Shown here: positions 25,685 through 34,359 of the stretch, piece by piece
How the letters are laid out: each line of letters begins with the position of its first letter
How positions within the stretch are numbered: the stretch's first letter is position 1
Made by a program: the position numbers and the translations under genes
Notes under the pieces: model-generated
Told to the model about the DNA's origin: nothing
What the model saw: only the letters and a program-made list of their open reading frames with translations
Database searches by the model: none
Source of the DNA: an uncultured Dehalococcoidia bacterium
Lineage (GTDB): Bacteria > Chloroflexota > Dehalococcoidia > Dehalococcoidales > UBA1222
NCBI GenBank assembly: GCA_903844845.1
Contig: CAIMVG010000018.1
Location: 1-64,000 of the forward strand
Direction of reading: 5' to 3'
DNA length: 64,000 bases

Positions 25685-26760
25685 TTAAAAACCTCGAATC
25701 CGGGTTGCGTTGTATTCGATATCACGGAGGCCATACCTTCTCTGGAGAGCACGAATGCATCCACCACATCCGGGTTGAACTGGAGCCCTCGGCTGCGTTC
25801 AATTTCCTCGAATGCTGCACCTGTTCCCATCCAAGCACGGTACGGGCGTTTTGATGTCATAGCGTCGAAGGCATCGCAAACACTCAAGATAGAGGCGCCG
25901 ATCGGGATGTCGTTGCCGCGGATCCCGTCCGGATATCCTTTTCCGTCGAAGCGTTCATGGTGGCTGCGGACCATCTGCATCAACTCCCTGTCGTCCACAA
26001 CGGGGGCCAGGATGTGCTCCCCGATCTGGCAGTGTTGTTTGACCTCAGTATATTCAGTCGGGGTCAGGACCCCGGGTTTGTTAAGAACAAGTTCGGTCAC
26101 ACCGATCTTACCGATATCGTGTATCAAACCGGCCAGTTTAATCTTTTCCTGGGTTTGTTTTGAGAGCCCCATGTTTTCCGCGATTATCGCCGCCATCCCG
26201 CCTACCCGCTGGGAGTGCCCGATAGTGTAGCCATCTTTGGCCTCCAGTGCATGGGCCAGGGCTTCGATCGCATGCAGAAACGACTCCTTGATGGCCAGGG
26301 CTTGCGCCGCTACTTTCTGTTCCAAATTATTTTGATAATCACGATTTTCAAGTATGAGTCGGCGTTTTTCAAGCGCCCGTTGCACACTTATATTGACCTC
26401 GCCGAGGTTGAAGGGCTTGACCACATAATCGTAGGCTCCATTTTTCATACATTCGATGGCCGCGGAAGCGTCGTTAACGGCTGTGCACATGATAACCGCA
26501 GTGTCAGGGTAGTTTGCAATGATTTCCGGGAGATAAACTTCGCCGGATTTCCCGGGCATGCGGATATCCATCAATACCAGGCTGATAGGGTAATCCCGGA
26601 GAAGTGCCGCAGCTTGGTCTGTATCAGCGGCCTCATAAATCGTGTACGGCCCCGGTGATAGCCCTAGTTTGAGCAGCTTTCGGATGACTGCTTCATCGTC
26701 CACTACCAGGATGGAGCCCGGATTAGGATTCTCGGTGATATTCATATTAATTTGCGGCAC
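25681..26760 (-). CDS. Response regulator with HD-GYP domain
   Basis: 359 residues: receiver ~16-130 (SILVVDDEAVIRKLL, LVLMDIRMPGKSGEVYL with the phospho-acceptor Asp, and CTAVND), a coiled linker ~140-165, and an HD-GYP c-di-GMP phosphodiesterase domain. The catalytic marks are intact: LIHDIGKIGVTELVL and HHERFDGKGYPDGIRGNDIP, with VCDAFDAMTSKRPYR after. No sensor kinase is adjacent. Operon with pilT copy 1 and birA suggests control of pilus retraction or surface behaviour through c-di-GMP. ATG 26760 is used; ATG 26745 is possible. Confidence 0.9.
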   Translation of the reverse strand: MPQINMNITENPNPGSILVVDDEAVIRKLLKLGLSPGPYTIYEAADTDQAAALLRDYPISLVLMDIRMPGKSGEVYLPEIIANYPDTAVIMCTAVNDASAAIECMKNGAYDYVVKPFNLGEVNISVQRALEKRRLILENRDYQNNLEQKVAAQALAIKESFLHAIEALAHALEAKDGYTIGHSQRVGGMAAIIAENMGLSKQTQEKIKLAGLIHDIGKIGVTELVLNKPGVLTPTEYTEVKQHCQIGEHILAPVVDDRELMQMVRSHHERFDGKGYPDGIRGNDIPIGASILSVCDAFDAMTSKRPYRAWMGTGAAFEEIERSRGLQFNPDVVDAFVLSREGMASVISNTTQPGFEVFK

Positions 26761-26945
26761 CCCACGGTTATAATATTATACCATTATTATCCCCATAAGG
26801 CCTTTTTGTACCGAAATAGTGGCCGATTTTATCTACATTCTACATACTAAACCATACTAAACCTGATTATATAATCGTCTGATATTGTAAATCTATGCCT
26901 CATTAGTAGTATTTCGGAACCTGAAAAACACACCTTAGTACTGGT

Positions 26946-26974
26946 TTGACAATAATAGACAGGGACACTACCAT
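26946..26974 (+). promoter_or_regulatory. Promoter of the homocysteine module
   Basis: TTGACA (26946-26951), a 17-bp spacer and TACCAT (26969-26974), with a leader of about 45 nt. The 10-mer CCTTAGTACT (26933-26942) lies directly upstream of the -35 and recurs in the promoter of the HTH gene at 53647. Confidence 0.55.
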
Positions 26975-27025
26975 AGAAACATTAGTTTGCAGGCCAAGCC
27001 AGCCTGTAATCTGGAGAGCTATCTG

Positions 27026-28225
27026 ATGACTAAGACCGTTGCAGAAATCAACGAAAAAATCAAATCAGGTAAAGCCGTGGTGGCGACCGCCGAAGAAATT
27101 ATAGGTATCGCCCGGGAAAAAGGGCTTGCGCGTACCGCCAGGGATGTAGACGTGGTAACCACAGGCACCTTCGGGCCCATGTGTTCATCAGGGGTGTATC
27201 TGAACCTCGGGCACTCTAAGCCGCGTATCAAACTCGGTGGAGGCCGGGCGTCATTGAATGATGTCCCTGCGTACACAGGTTTTGCCGCGGCTGACCTGAT
27301 GATAGGGGCAAACGCGCTGCCGGACGACGACCCTCGTAACAGGGTCCATCCGGGTGAATTCAATTACGGCGGGGGGCACGTCATAGAAGAACTGGTTGCC
27401 GGAAAAGATGTACGCCTGGTGGCCAGTGCATACGGCACCGATTGCTATCCGCGCAAGCAATTGGAAACCCTCATCAATATCAAGGATGTTAACGAAGCCG
27501 TCATGTTCAATCCCCGCAACGCTTACCAGAATTACAATGTGGCTGTCAACGCTTCCGATAAAACGATTTATACCTATATGGGGATACTCAAGCCGCGCAT
27601 GAGCAATGCAAATTTTTGCAGCGCCGGCCAGCTTTCCCCGTTATTGAACGACCCGGAATACAAAACGATCGGGATCGGCACTCGTATATTTCTCGGCGGG
27701 GGTACCGGCTACGTGGCCTGGAACGGCACACAGCATAATCCGTCTGTTCCCCGTACGGAACAAGGCGTCCCCAAAAGGGGTGCAGGAACGCTGGCCGTTA
27801 TCGGTGACCTCAAGGAGATGGATCCCCGGTGGGTCGTGGGTATCAGTATGCTCGGGTACGGCGTAACCCTGGCTGTCGGCATCGGAGTCCCCATCCCGAT
27901 ACTGGACGAAAAAGTACTGGAGAAAACGCTGGTTACGGATGCCGATATTCTGGCGCCAGTCGTAGATTATTCTAAAACCTATCCCCAGCGGGAACCCGAC
28001 GTTTTGGCCGAGGTCAGCTATGCGGATCTTAAAACGGGCTCATTCAAACTTCTTGGTAAAGATGTCGCTTGTGCATCCCTTTCGAGTTATTCGAGGGCAA
28101 TCGAGATAGCCGCTACCCTCAAAGATTGGATCTCTTCGGGGCGTTTTATGTTAACCGAGCCCGTTGCGCACCTTCCCGGCCCGGATGCGGGTATTGTTTT
28201 TAAACCGCTCAACGAACGTCGCTAG
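27026..28225 (+). CDS. Homocysteine biosynthesis protein (COG1900/DUF39 type)
   Basis: 399 residues from ATG 27026, chosen for the GGAGAG site 9 nt upstream. In Methanosarcina acetivorans the relative MA1821 is needed, with its Fe-S partner, for turning aspartate semialdehyde and sulfide into homocysteine. Visible blocks: TTGTFGPMCSSGVYLNLGHS, FAAADLMIGANALPDDDPRN, YGTDCYPRKQLET (the conserved cysteine expected to carry sulfane sulfur), MNPRNAYQNYNVAVN-type segment, and GGGTGYVAWNGTQH. The methanogen protein has C-terminal CBS domains; here the end is shorter. First of three genes in the module. Confidence 0.88.
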   Translation: MTKTVAEINEKIKSGKAVVATAEEIIGIAREKGLARTARDVDVVTTGTFGPMCSSGVYLNLGHSKPRIKLGGGRASLNDVPAYTGFAAADLMIGANALPDDDPRNRVHPGEFNYGGGHVIEELVAGKDVRLVASAYGTDCYPRKQLETLINIKDVNEAVMFNPRNAYQNYNVAVNASDKTIYTYMGILKPRMSNANFCSAGQLSPLLNDPEYKTIGIGTRIFLGGGTGYVAWNGTQHNPSVPRTEQGVPKRGAGTLAVIGDLKEMDPRWVVGISMLGYGVTLAVGIGVPIPILDEKVLEKTLVTDADILAPVVDYSKTYPQREPDVLAEVSYADLKTGSFKLLGKDVACASLSSYSRAIEIAATLKDWISSGRFMLTEPVAHLPGPDAGIVFKPLNERR

Positions 28226-28235
28226 AGGTATTGGC

Positions 28236-28646
28236 ATGAAGATATCAAGAAAACTGGTTTTGCATTTCCCCCCTCGGATCGTAGAACAGCCGGTCATCAA
28301 TAATCTTATAAAGGATTATGACCTGAGTTTCAACATCCTGAAAGCCTCGATTATCCCGAACCAGGAGGGATACGTGGTGCTGGAGCTTAGCGGCGAACAG
28401 GATAAATATGATTCCGGAATCAAATATATAACCTCGGCAGGTGTCAAGATAGAATCGCTGAGTCATAGCGTGCTGCGCAATGAAGACCGCTGCACCCAGT
28501 GCGGGGTGTGCGTAAGCGTTTGTCCTACGAAGGCTTTTATATTGGATCAGAAAACACGCCTTGTCGTGTTTGACAATAATAGATGCGTGGCCTGCGGGCT
28601 CTGCATCAAAGCCTGCCCGCCCAGGGCCATGGAACTCCATTTTTAG
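28236..28646 (+). CDS. NIL-domain / 4Fe-4S ferredoxin protein of the homocysteine module
   Basis: 136 residues from ATG 28236 (GAGG upstream). Residues 1-75 form an NIL domain (KLVLHFPPRIVEQPVINNLIKDYDLSFNIL), and 80-136 hold two 4Fe-4S clusters: CTQCGVCVSVCPTKAF and CVACGLCIKACPPRAM. This is the architecture of MA1822, the partner of the COG1900 protein in sulfide incorporation. Likely supplies electrons or handles sulfur at the COG1900 enzyme. 10 nt after the first gene, 2 nt before the third. Confidence 0.9.
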   Translation: MKISRKLVLHFPPRIVEQPVINNLIKDYDLSFNILKASIIPNQEGYVVLELSGEQDKYDSGIKYITSAGVKIESLSHSVLRNEDRCTQCGVCVSVCPTKAFILDQKTRLVVFDNNRCVACGLCIKACPPRAMELHF

Positions 28647-28648
28647 CT

Positions 28649-29389
28649 ATGTTCCAGCCGCGCGATTACCGACTGTGGGTCAACACCCCCGAATTGGTAG
28701 CCTATTCGCTAACCATCAAAGAAACCGATCTCTATATACGCACGACCGCACACTTCTACAACGCCGCTTTTCAAGCTGTTAAAGAACACCGTAAGGCCCT
28801 CGAGGCATATATCTCTTTACATCCGTTTTTCGCCGCCTCGTTTGAGGCGGTCGAAGTTGAGCAAAGCGCCCCTTTGATCGTCCGTGAGATGGCATGCGCG
28901 GCCGCTGCAGCCGGGGTTGGGCCGATGGCGGCGGTAGCGGGGGCGATTTCACAACTGGTAGGTCAGGAATTATCTCGCCTGTCTCATGAAGTTATCGTTG
29001 AAAACGGGGGAGATAATTATTTGCGATCATCCAAAGAACGTGTAGTGGCAATTTATGCAGGGGCCTCTCCTCTCAGCGGAAAAGTCGGATTGCGATTTAT
29101 GCCATGCGACATGCCATTGGGCATTTGCACGTCCTCAGGTACCGTGGGGCCTTCGATAAGCCTTGGAAAGGCTGATGCAGCAATAGTTGTTTCACCGTCA
29201 GCTGCCCTGGCGGATGCGGCGGCGACAGCGGTGGGCAATGCGGTCAAGTCGGCAGACGATATTCCCGCAGCACTTGAAATCGCGCGTGGTATCAAGGGTG
29301 TAACGGGGGCGGTAGTCATCATAGGCGACCGGATCGGCGCATGGGGAAAACTGGAAATCTGCCGGTTGGAAATAGATCAGGACGCGTGA
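28649..29389 (+). CDS. UPF0280 (COG2122) protein, sulfide assimilation helper
   Basis: 246 residues from the ATG at 28649, 2 nt after the previous stop. Core blocks: VKETDLYIR-like start, ACAAAAAGVGPMAAVAGAISQLVG, VENGGDNYL, SPLSGKVGLRFMP, LGICTSSGTVGPSIS, ADAAIVVSPSAALADAAATAVGN. The fold is related to ApbE. In M. acetivorans the member MA1715 improves sulfide use for homocysteine synthesis. Its presence makes the complete three-protein set here. It converges on the LysR gene. Confidence 0.88.
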   Translation: MFQPRDYRLWVNTPELVAYSLTIKETDLYIRTTAHFYNAAFQAVKEHRKALEAYISLHPFFAASFEAVEVEQSAPLIVREMACAAAAAGVGPMAAVAGAISQLVGQELSRLSHEVIVENGGDNYLRSSKERVVAIYAGASPLSGKVGLRFMPCDMPLGICTSSGTVGPSISLGKADAAIVVSPSAALADAAATAVGNAVKSADDIPAALEIARGIKGVTGAVVIIGDRIGAWGKLEICRLEIDQDA

Positions 29390-29402
29390 TGCGGATATCC
29401 TG

Positions 29403-30305
29403 CTAGTTGACCGTCACTTTTTCACGGATGAAGTCAACAAATTCCTGGATCAGCCTCGTCGCCAGTCTTTCCGTATAGAAGATACAGTAGAAATTTCGTT
29501 TCATTTGCAAGTCGCTCAATGGGACTTGGCATACCGTTCCGACCTCAAGGCTCTTCCTGATAGCCAGGTTCGAAACAAAAGCTATACCGGCATGTGCTTC
29601 TACCGCAGAAACGATCGCCTGGCTGCTGCCGAGGGTGAGCCGCGGTTTCAGGCGGTTGACGTTAAGCCCCTCTTTGGCCATCAGGGCTTCCATGCTCCTC
29701 TGTGTCCCTGACGTTGACTCTCGGAATATCAGTGCCTCCTCTTCGATTTCAGTGAAGGCTACCTGTTTTTGATGGGCAAAAGGATGCTCAGGGAAAACGG
29801 TAAGGACGATTTCGTCTTCGGCCATTTTGAAGGACTCAAAACCCTGCCCTTTGGGAGGCGCCGAACCGCAAAAGCCTACTTCATATTTACCGTCTTTCAC
29901 GCCCGAAATCACCGAGGCGGAATCCTCGATGACGACACGTGCTTTTACGGCAGGATTCTGGTTTAGAAATTCACCCACCAGAACCGGCATGATGTATTCA
30001 CCGGGCGTCGTGCTGGCGGCTATGAGGAGTTCTCCCCCGACTTCGTCGCGCAGTTTGCCGAGGTCCTGCAGAAGCGCAGCTTCTTCCCCGTCGACGGCCG
30101 TGGCGAATTCCAGCAGCCTGCGCCCGGCGTCGGTCAATGTGATTTTCTTCTGATTGCGGTTTATAAGTCGGGCGCCAAGGTCGTGTTCAAGTTTTTGTAT
30201 CTGGAATGAAACGGCCGGCTGGCTTATGGAGAATTTCTTGGCGACTGCCGAAAAGCTCCCCAGTTTAATGAGTTCAAGGTAAGTTTTGAGATAATCCAGA
30301 TTCAT
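29403..30305 (-). CDS. LysR-type transcriptional regulator
   Basis: 300 residues. N-terminal winged HTH (LKTYLELIKLGSFSAVAKKFSISQPAVSFQIQKLEHDLGARLI), then a periplasmic-binding-protein-like effector domain (LIAASTTPGEYIMPVLVGEFL; FRESTSGTQRSMEALM; LGSSQAIVSAVEAHAGIAFV). It resembles CysL/CbbR types that respond to sulfur or carbon metabolites. Placed tail-to-tail with the homocysteine genes and head-to-head with transketolase, so it could control tkt from the shared intergenic region; effector unknown. ATG 30305. Confidence 0.9.
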   Translation of the reverse strand: MNLDYLKTYLELIKLGSFSAVAKKFSISQPAVSFQIQKLEHDLGARLINRNQKKITLTDAGRRLLEFATAVDGEEAALLQDLGKLRDEVGGELLIAASTTPGEYIMPVLVGEFLNQNPAVKARVVIEDSASVISGVKDGKYEVGFCGSAPPKGQGFESFKMAEDEIVLTVFPEHPFAHQKQVAFTEIEEEALIFRESTSGTQRSMEALMAKEGLNVNRLKPRLTLGSSQAIVSAVEAHAGIAFVSNLAIRKSLEVGTVCQVPLSDLQMKRNFYCIFYTERLATRLIQEFVDFIREKVTVN

Positions 30306-30508
30306 GCTTTTCCCCCTAAACCCGGCGTTGAGTTATTGTAAGCCATTGTCAGTCGTTCATCAAGAGACTCGGGAGAGGTTCGCGTCCTTCAAGGCAACGG
30401 GGATTTTGGGAGTACTGCATCCGTAAGGGAGAACTGCTTTTATAATAAATCATAGAGAAACAGGTTGCGGTGCTTGGTTTTAGGCATCCGGTGCGCCTGT
30501 CGTGCGAT

Positions 30509-30537
30509 TTGAAAAAGTATTCTCGGTAGGATAGAAT
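30509..30537 (+). promoter_or_regulatory. Promoter of transketolase
   Basis: TTGAAA (30509-30514), a 17-bp spacer and TAGAAT (30532-30537), with a leader of about 24 nt. It sits in the LysR-tkt divergent region, a usual place for LysR binding. Confidence 0.6.
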
Positions 30538-30567
30538 TTGCTATCTTTAGCGGCGGGAGTTGATATA

Positions 30568-32574
30568 GTGCAAGATTTTGAAGAACTCTGTGTCAACACC
30601 ATTCGCTTCCTGGCGGTCGATGCGGTCGAAAAAGCCAATTCCGGTCATCCGGGCGCTCCGATGGGCATGGCCGCCATGGCTTATTCGTTATGGGATCATT
30701 TCCTCAGGCATGACCCATCCCACCCTGACTGGGCGGACCGTGATCGTTTCATTCTTTCCGCCGGACATGCTTCTGCGCTCCTTTATTCCTTGCTTTTTCT
30801 GACGGGCTACGGCCTGTCTCTCGACGAGCTCAAGACGTTCCGCCAGTGGGGCAGCCGGACTCCTGGGCATCCTGAGAAAGGCGTAACTCCCGGGGTGGAA
30901 GCTACCACCGGCCCTCTCGGGCAAGGTGTCGCTAATGCTGTCGGAATGGCCGCCGCGGAGCGCCATTTAGCGGCAATCTACAACAAACCTGGATTTGAAA
31001 TCGTTAACCATTTCACCTATGCCATATGTTCCGACGGCGACCTGATGGAAGGCGTATCGTCGGAAGCGGCTTCTCTTGCGGGGACCCTTAAACTGGGCAA
31101 GCTCATTTGCCTGTATGACGATAACAATATCTCCATCGAGGGCAACACGGACATCAGTTTCACCGAAGACGTCGGTCAGCGCTTCAGGGCCTACGGATGG
31201 AATGTTATTGGGCCCGTGGACGGAATGAAAATCGCCGCCGTTGACCGTGCACTGGAAGCCGCCCGGGCGGATTCTTCCCGTCCCACCCTTATCATCTGTT
31301 CCACGGTAATCGGTTACGGCGCGCCGAACAAAGCCGGAACAAGTAACGCTCACGGGGAGCCGCTCGGAAAAGAAGAGACACTTTTGGCCAAGCAGACTCT
31401 TGGTTGGAATTATTCCGAGCCTTTCACAGTGCCCGGTGAGGTGCTTGAACATTTCCGTAAAGCCTTGGGCCGGGGCGCAAAGGAACAGGCTGAATGGAAC
31501 GCATCGTTCAAAGCTTACGAGCAGGCTTTTCCGAAGGAAGCCGAACAGTTTAAAGCCGGGGCAGCAGGGAACCTTCCCCGGGGTTGGTCAGGGGGTCTGG
31601 AAAACATATTTAACGCGGGTATGAAACCTATAGCCACGCGCGAAGCATCCGGTCTTATCATAAATGCGATCGGTGCTGAAGTCCCGTATCTTATGGGAGG
31701 GTCCGCCGACCTGGCCCCATCGACCAAAACCCTGATAAAGGGCGGCGGGGATTTTTCTGCAGCCGATTATTCGGGACGCAACCTTCATTTCGGGGTCCGC
31801 GAACATGCGATGGGTGCTATATCGAACGGTATGGCTTTGCACGGAGGGATCATCCCCTATACGGCAACCTTCCTGATTTTTTCCGATTATATGCGCCCTC
31901 CCGTGCGGCTTGCAGCTTTAAATGGTGACCGGGTGATTTTTCTGTTCACCCATGATTCCATCGGTCTTGGGGAAGACGGACCGACCCACCAGCCGGTCGA
32001 ACAGGTTCTAGGGTTGCGTTCGGTCCCCAACCTCACGACTATACGGCCGGCCGATGCCACTGAAACGGTTGAAGCCTGGAAGCTGGCTCTTGAAAAAAAC
32101 AACGGGCCTACGGCCCTGGTGCTCACGCGGCAGTCACTCCCCATACTGGACCGGAATCTTCTGGCGGCTTCGGAAGGCGTCAAACGGGGCGGATATATTC
32201 TCTGGGAATCTGCGAATAACCCGGAAGCCGTCATTATCGCTGCGGGGTCCGAGGTTCATATCGCGCTGGAAGCCGGCAAGATGCTCAAAGACAAGGGCAT
32301 CTCCTCAAGGGTCGTGTCATTGCCCTCATGGGAGATTTTCGAAGCCCAGGACGAAGAGTATCGGCAGGCGGTGATTTCTGCGGGATGCAGGGCAAGGGTA
32401 TCCATCGAAGCGGGGTCCACAATCGGCTGGCGCCGTTACGTCGGTGAGTCAGGCGTGACTATCGGGATCGATCATTTCGGCGCGTCGGCACCGGGTAAAG
32501 TTCTTTACGAAAAGTTAGGGATTACAGCCCAGGCCGTGGTTGCCTCAGTCGTCAGGCTCCTGGATGCCGAATGA
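30568..32574 (+). CDS. tkt: Transketolase
   Basis: TPP enzyme of the non-oxidative pentose phosphate pathway. 668 residues from the GTG at 30568, chosen for GGGAG 9 nt upstream and for the family length; a TTG at 30538 lies at the expected transcription start. Marks: [44 protein letters not shown], the TPP motif [14 protein letters not shown]...[39 protein letters not shown], and [19 protein letters not shown]. Its last 30 nt overlap rpe on the other strand. Confidence 0.95.
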   Translation: MQDFEELCVNTIRFLAVDAVEKANSGHPGAPMGMAAMAYSLWDHFLRHDPSHPDWADRDRFILSAGHASALLYSLLFLTGYGLSLDELKTFRQWGSRTPGHPEKGVTPGVEATTGPLGQGVANAVGMAAAERHLAAIYNKPGFEIVNHFTYAICSDGDLMEGVSSEAASLAGTLKLGKLICLYDDNNISIEGNTDISFTEDVGQRFRAYGWNVIGPVDGMKIAAVDRALEAARADSSRPTLIICSTVIGYGAPNKAGTSNAHGEPLGKEETLLAKQTLGWNYSEPFTVPGEVLEHFRKALGRGAKEQAEWNASFKAYEQAFPKEAEQFKAGAAGNLPRGWSGGLENIFNAGMKPIATREASGLIINAIGAEVPYLMGGSADLAPSTKTLIKGGGDFSAADYSGRNLHFGVREHAMGAISNGMALHGGIIPYTATFLIFSDYMRPPVRLAALNGDRVIFLFTHDSIGLGEDGPTHQPVEQVLGLRSVPNLTTIRPADATETVEAWKLALEKNNGPTALVLTRQSLPILDRNLLAASEGVKRGGYILWESANNPEAVIIAAGSEVHIALEAGKMLKDKGISSRVVSLPSWEIFEAQDEEYRQAVISAGCRARVSIEAGSTIGWRRYVGESGVTIGIDHFGASAPGKVLYEKLGITAQAVVASVVRLLDAE

Positions 32575-33243
32575 AGCCTTGTTCTCTTCCCAACCGAGTT
32601 TCGCAAGCCGCGTAAGTTCATGGAAGCTGGCTGCCGGGTCGGGTTGTGAAAACACCGCGCTTCCGACGCATATTTCGTTTACTCCGCAGCGGGATACTTC
32701 GGTAACATTGGAGGATTTTATGCCTCCGTCGATTCCAATACTGGTTTCAGGGTACGAGCGCCTGAACAAACTGATTTTACCCAGCACTTCGGGGATAAAT
32801 TTCGCGCCGTAAAATCCCGGGTGGACCGAGAGGAAAAGCACAGAATCGAGCTGTTTGACCAGGTTTGGTTCCAGCTCTGAAATCCGGGTTTCCGGGTTGA
32901 TCGCCAGTCCCGCTTGCATATCCATACTTTTGATTTTTATTATTACTTCTGCCGCCATGTTCTTCACGGCTTCATAGTGCACGACTATGCGTTTCGCTCC
33001 TGCTGAATGGAATTCATTCAGGTACCTCTCGGGGTTGCAAACCATAAGGTGGGCTTCCCATTCTGTATTCATACCGGAAGTGCCGATGTCCCGGGCGGTA
33101 ACGCTCAGTGAGGGAACGAATCTTCCGTCCATAACGTCTATCTGGACCCAATCTGTAAATTCAGCCGCCAGTTTCAACATTGAAACCAGGGCAGCAGGAT
33201 CTTCTGTCAGAACGGCCGGGACGATGCGGTTTATCGGTTTCAT
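32545..33243 (-). CDS. rpe: Ribulose-phosphate 3-epimerase
   Basis: 232 residues from ATG 33243, which overlaps the previous stop by 4 nt. Interconverts ribulose 5-phosphate and xylulose 5-phosphate. TIM-barrel marks: [13 protein letters not shown] at strand 1 (the usual SILSAD is altered), [61 protein letters not shown] (metal and catalytic residues), [12 protein letters not shown] and VGSAVF. Metal ligands H, D, H, D are present. Terminal gene of the RpiB-cyclase operon. Confidence 0.93.
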   Translation of the reverse strand: MKPINRIVPAVLTEDPAALVSMLKLAAEFTDWVQIDVMDGRFVPSLSVTARDIGTSGMNTEWEAHLMVCNPERYLNEFHSAGAKRIVVHYEAVKNMAAEVIIKIKSMDMQAGLAINPETRISELEPNLVKQLDSVLFLSVHPGFYGAKFIPEVLGKISLFRRSYPETSIGIDGGIKSSNVTEVSRCGVNEICVGSAVFSQPDPAASFHELTRLAKLGWEENKASFGIQEPDD

Positions 33244-34316
33244 AACGTTCTCAGGACAATCCGTGCCGGCGCTCCGTCGGTATTTTCCAGGTTGAGGGGC
33301 AGGCATATTAACTCAAAATCGCTTTCTGGCACCCCGCTCAGGTCCACTCCTTCAACGATGACTGCCCCGGCCGCCAGAAGCACTCTGTGGACAGGGTAAT
33401 AAGTGGTATCGAAGACGTCGATGGACAGGTAATCCACAGCTACGAACCTGACGCCTTTTTCTACAAGGTATTTTGCCCCGTCTTCGGTAAGGGATATATA
33501 TTCTTTTCTGAAACTGATGTCATTTATGAAATCTGAATTTCTGGTGCGCAGTAAAAGGCGGCTGACCCCCTCGAGCGGCATCTTCATGAGTTCATTGCGC
33601 CCGATGTGCGCCTTTCCGTCGTACCGGCATACCCTTGCGATTCCCATAAGCTCGGCCAAATCTATATGGTCGACACTTGGACCGCCCGCTAGTATGTGCG
33701 AAGGGGCATCGATATGGGTGCCGCTGTGGGCGCTGAGATCGAGGCGAGTCAGGCTCTCAACTCCGTCGAATTGAACCTTATTGAACGAGACCTTCTGATC
33801 GCCAGGCCAGGAGAGCATCCCTGGTTTGATTCTTTGTGTTATGTCATATGTTTGGCCGCGTGTCAACTTCATTTTTCGCTCGATTTCGAGTACCTGTTCG
33901 ATACGCCGTTCATGCCGCCCTCCCTCGAAAGGTGTGGAAAGCCAAAGGCGCACCATTTCCTCGGCGAGTCGGTGCCCGGTTATCCACCCGCCCAATACCA
34001 ATATATTGGCGTCGTTGTGGGCGCGACTCATGCGAGCGGTAAACTCGTCCCAGCACAACGCTGCGCGAATACCCGGCACCTTGTTGGCAGCCATGGCGTC
34101 ACCCTGGCCGGTGCCGCAGAAGATTATACCGCGGGTGCATTCGCCGGAAGCGATCTTTTGAGCGGCCGCCACGGTATATTTCGGATAATCTACGGGCTCT
34201 TTGTCGAAGGTCCCAATGTCTTCCAAATCGTAACCCAGGCTTTCGATGAACGATTTGAGATAGCATTTAAGATCGAATCCGGCATGATCGCTGGAAACCA
34301 CAAGGCGTTCTTTCAT
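33240..34316 (-). CDS. RpiB domain fused to a cyclase (kynurenine formamidase-like) domain
   Basis: 358 residues with two domains. Residues 1-148 are a complete RpiB: SSDHAGFDLKCYL, FCGTGQGDAMAANK (catalytic Cys 67), RAALCWDEF, RAHNDANILVLGG and GGRHERR. Residues ~150-358 are a cyclase/kynurenine formamidase-like domain, with YDITQRIKPGMLSWPGDQ and the metal motif SAHSGTHIDAPSHI (His197, His201, Asp203, His207). Joined in frame, no sign of a sequencing break. The start ATG 34316 has no strong ribosome site. The isomerase role fits the tkt-rpe neighbourhood; the cyclase substrate is unknown. Confidence 0.88.
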   Translation of the reverse strand: MKERLVVSSDHAGFDLKCYLKSFIESLGYDLEDIGTFDKEPVDYPKYTVAAAQKIASGECTRGIIFCGTGQGDAMAANKVPGIRAALCWDEFTARMSRAHNDANILVLGGWITGHRLAEEMVRLWLSTPFEGGRHERRIEQVLEIERKMKLTRGQTYDITQRIKPGMLSWPGDQKVSFNKVQFDGVESLTRLDLSAHSGTHIDAPSHILAGGPSVDHIDLAELMGIARVCRYDGKAHIGRNELMKMPLEGVSRLLLRTRNSDFINDISFRKEYISLTEDGAKYLVEKGVRFVAVDYLSIDVFDTTYYPVHRVLLAAGAVIVEGVDLSGVPESDFELICLPLNLENTDGAPARIVLRTL

Positions 34317-34359
34317 AGTGTTGTACTATACTGAAAATACCCGTAATGAAGTTTGCCTG

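Noticed and set aside
26987-27025. TTG start for the COG1900 gene
   Set aside because: ATG 27026 has a good ribosome site and the TTG lies about at the transcription start.
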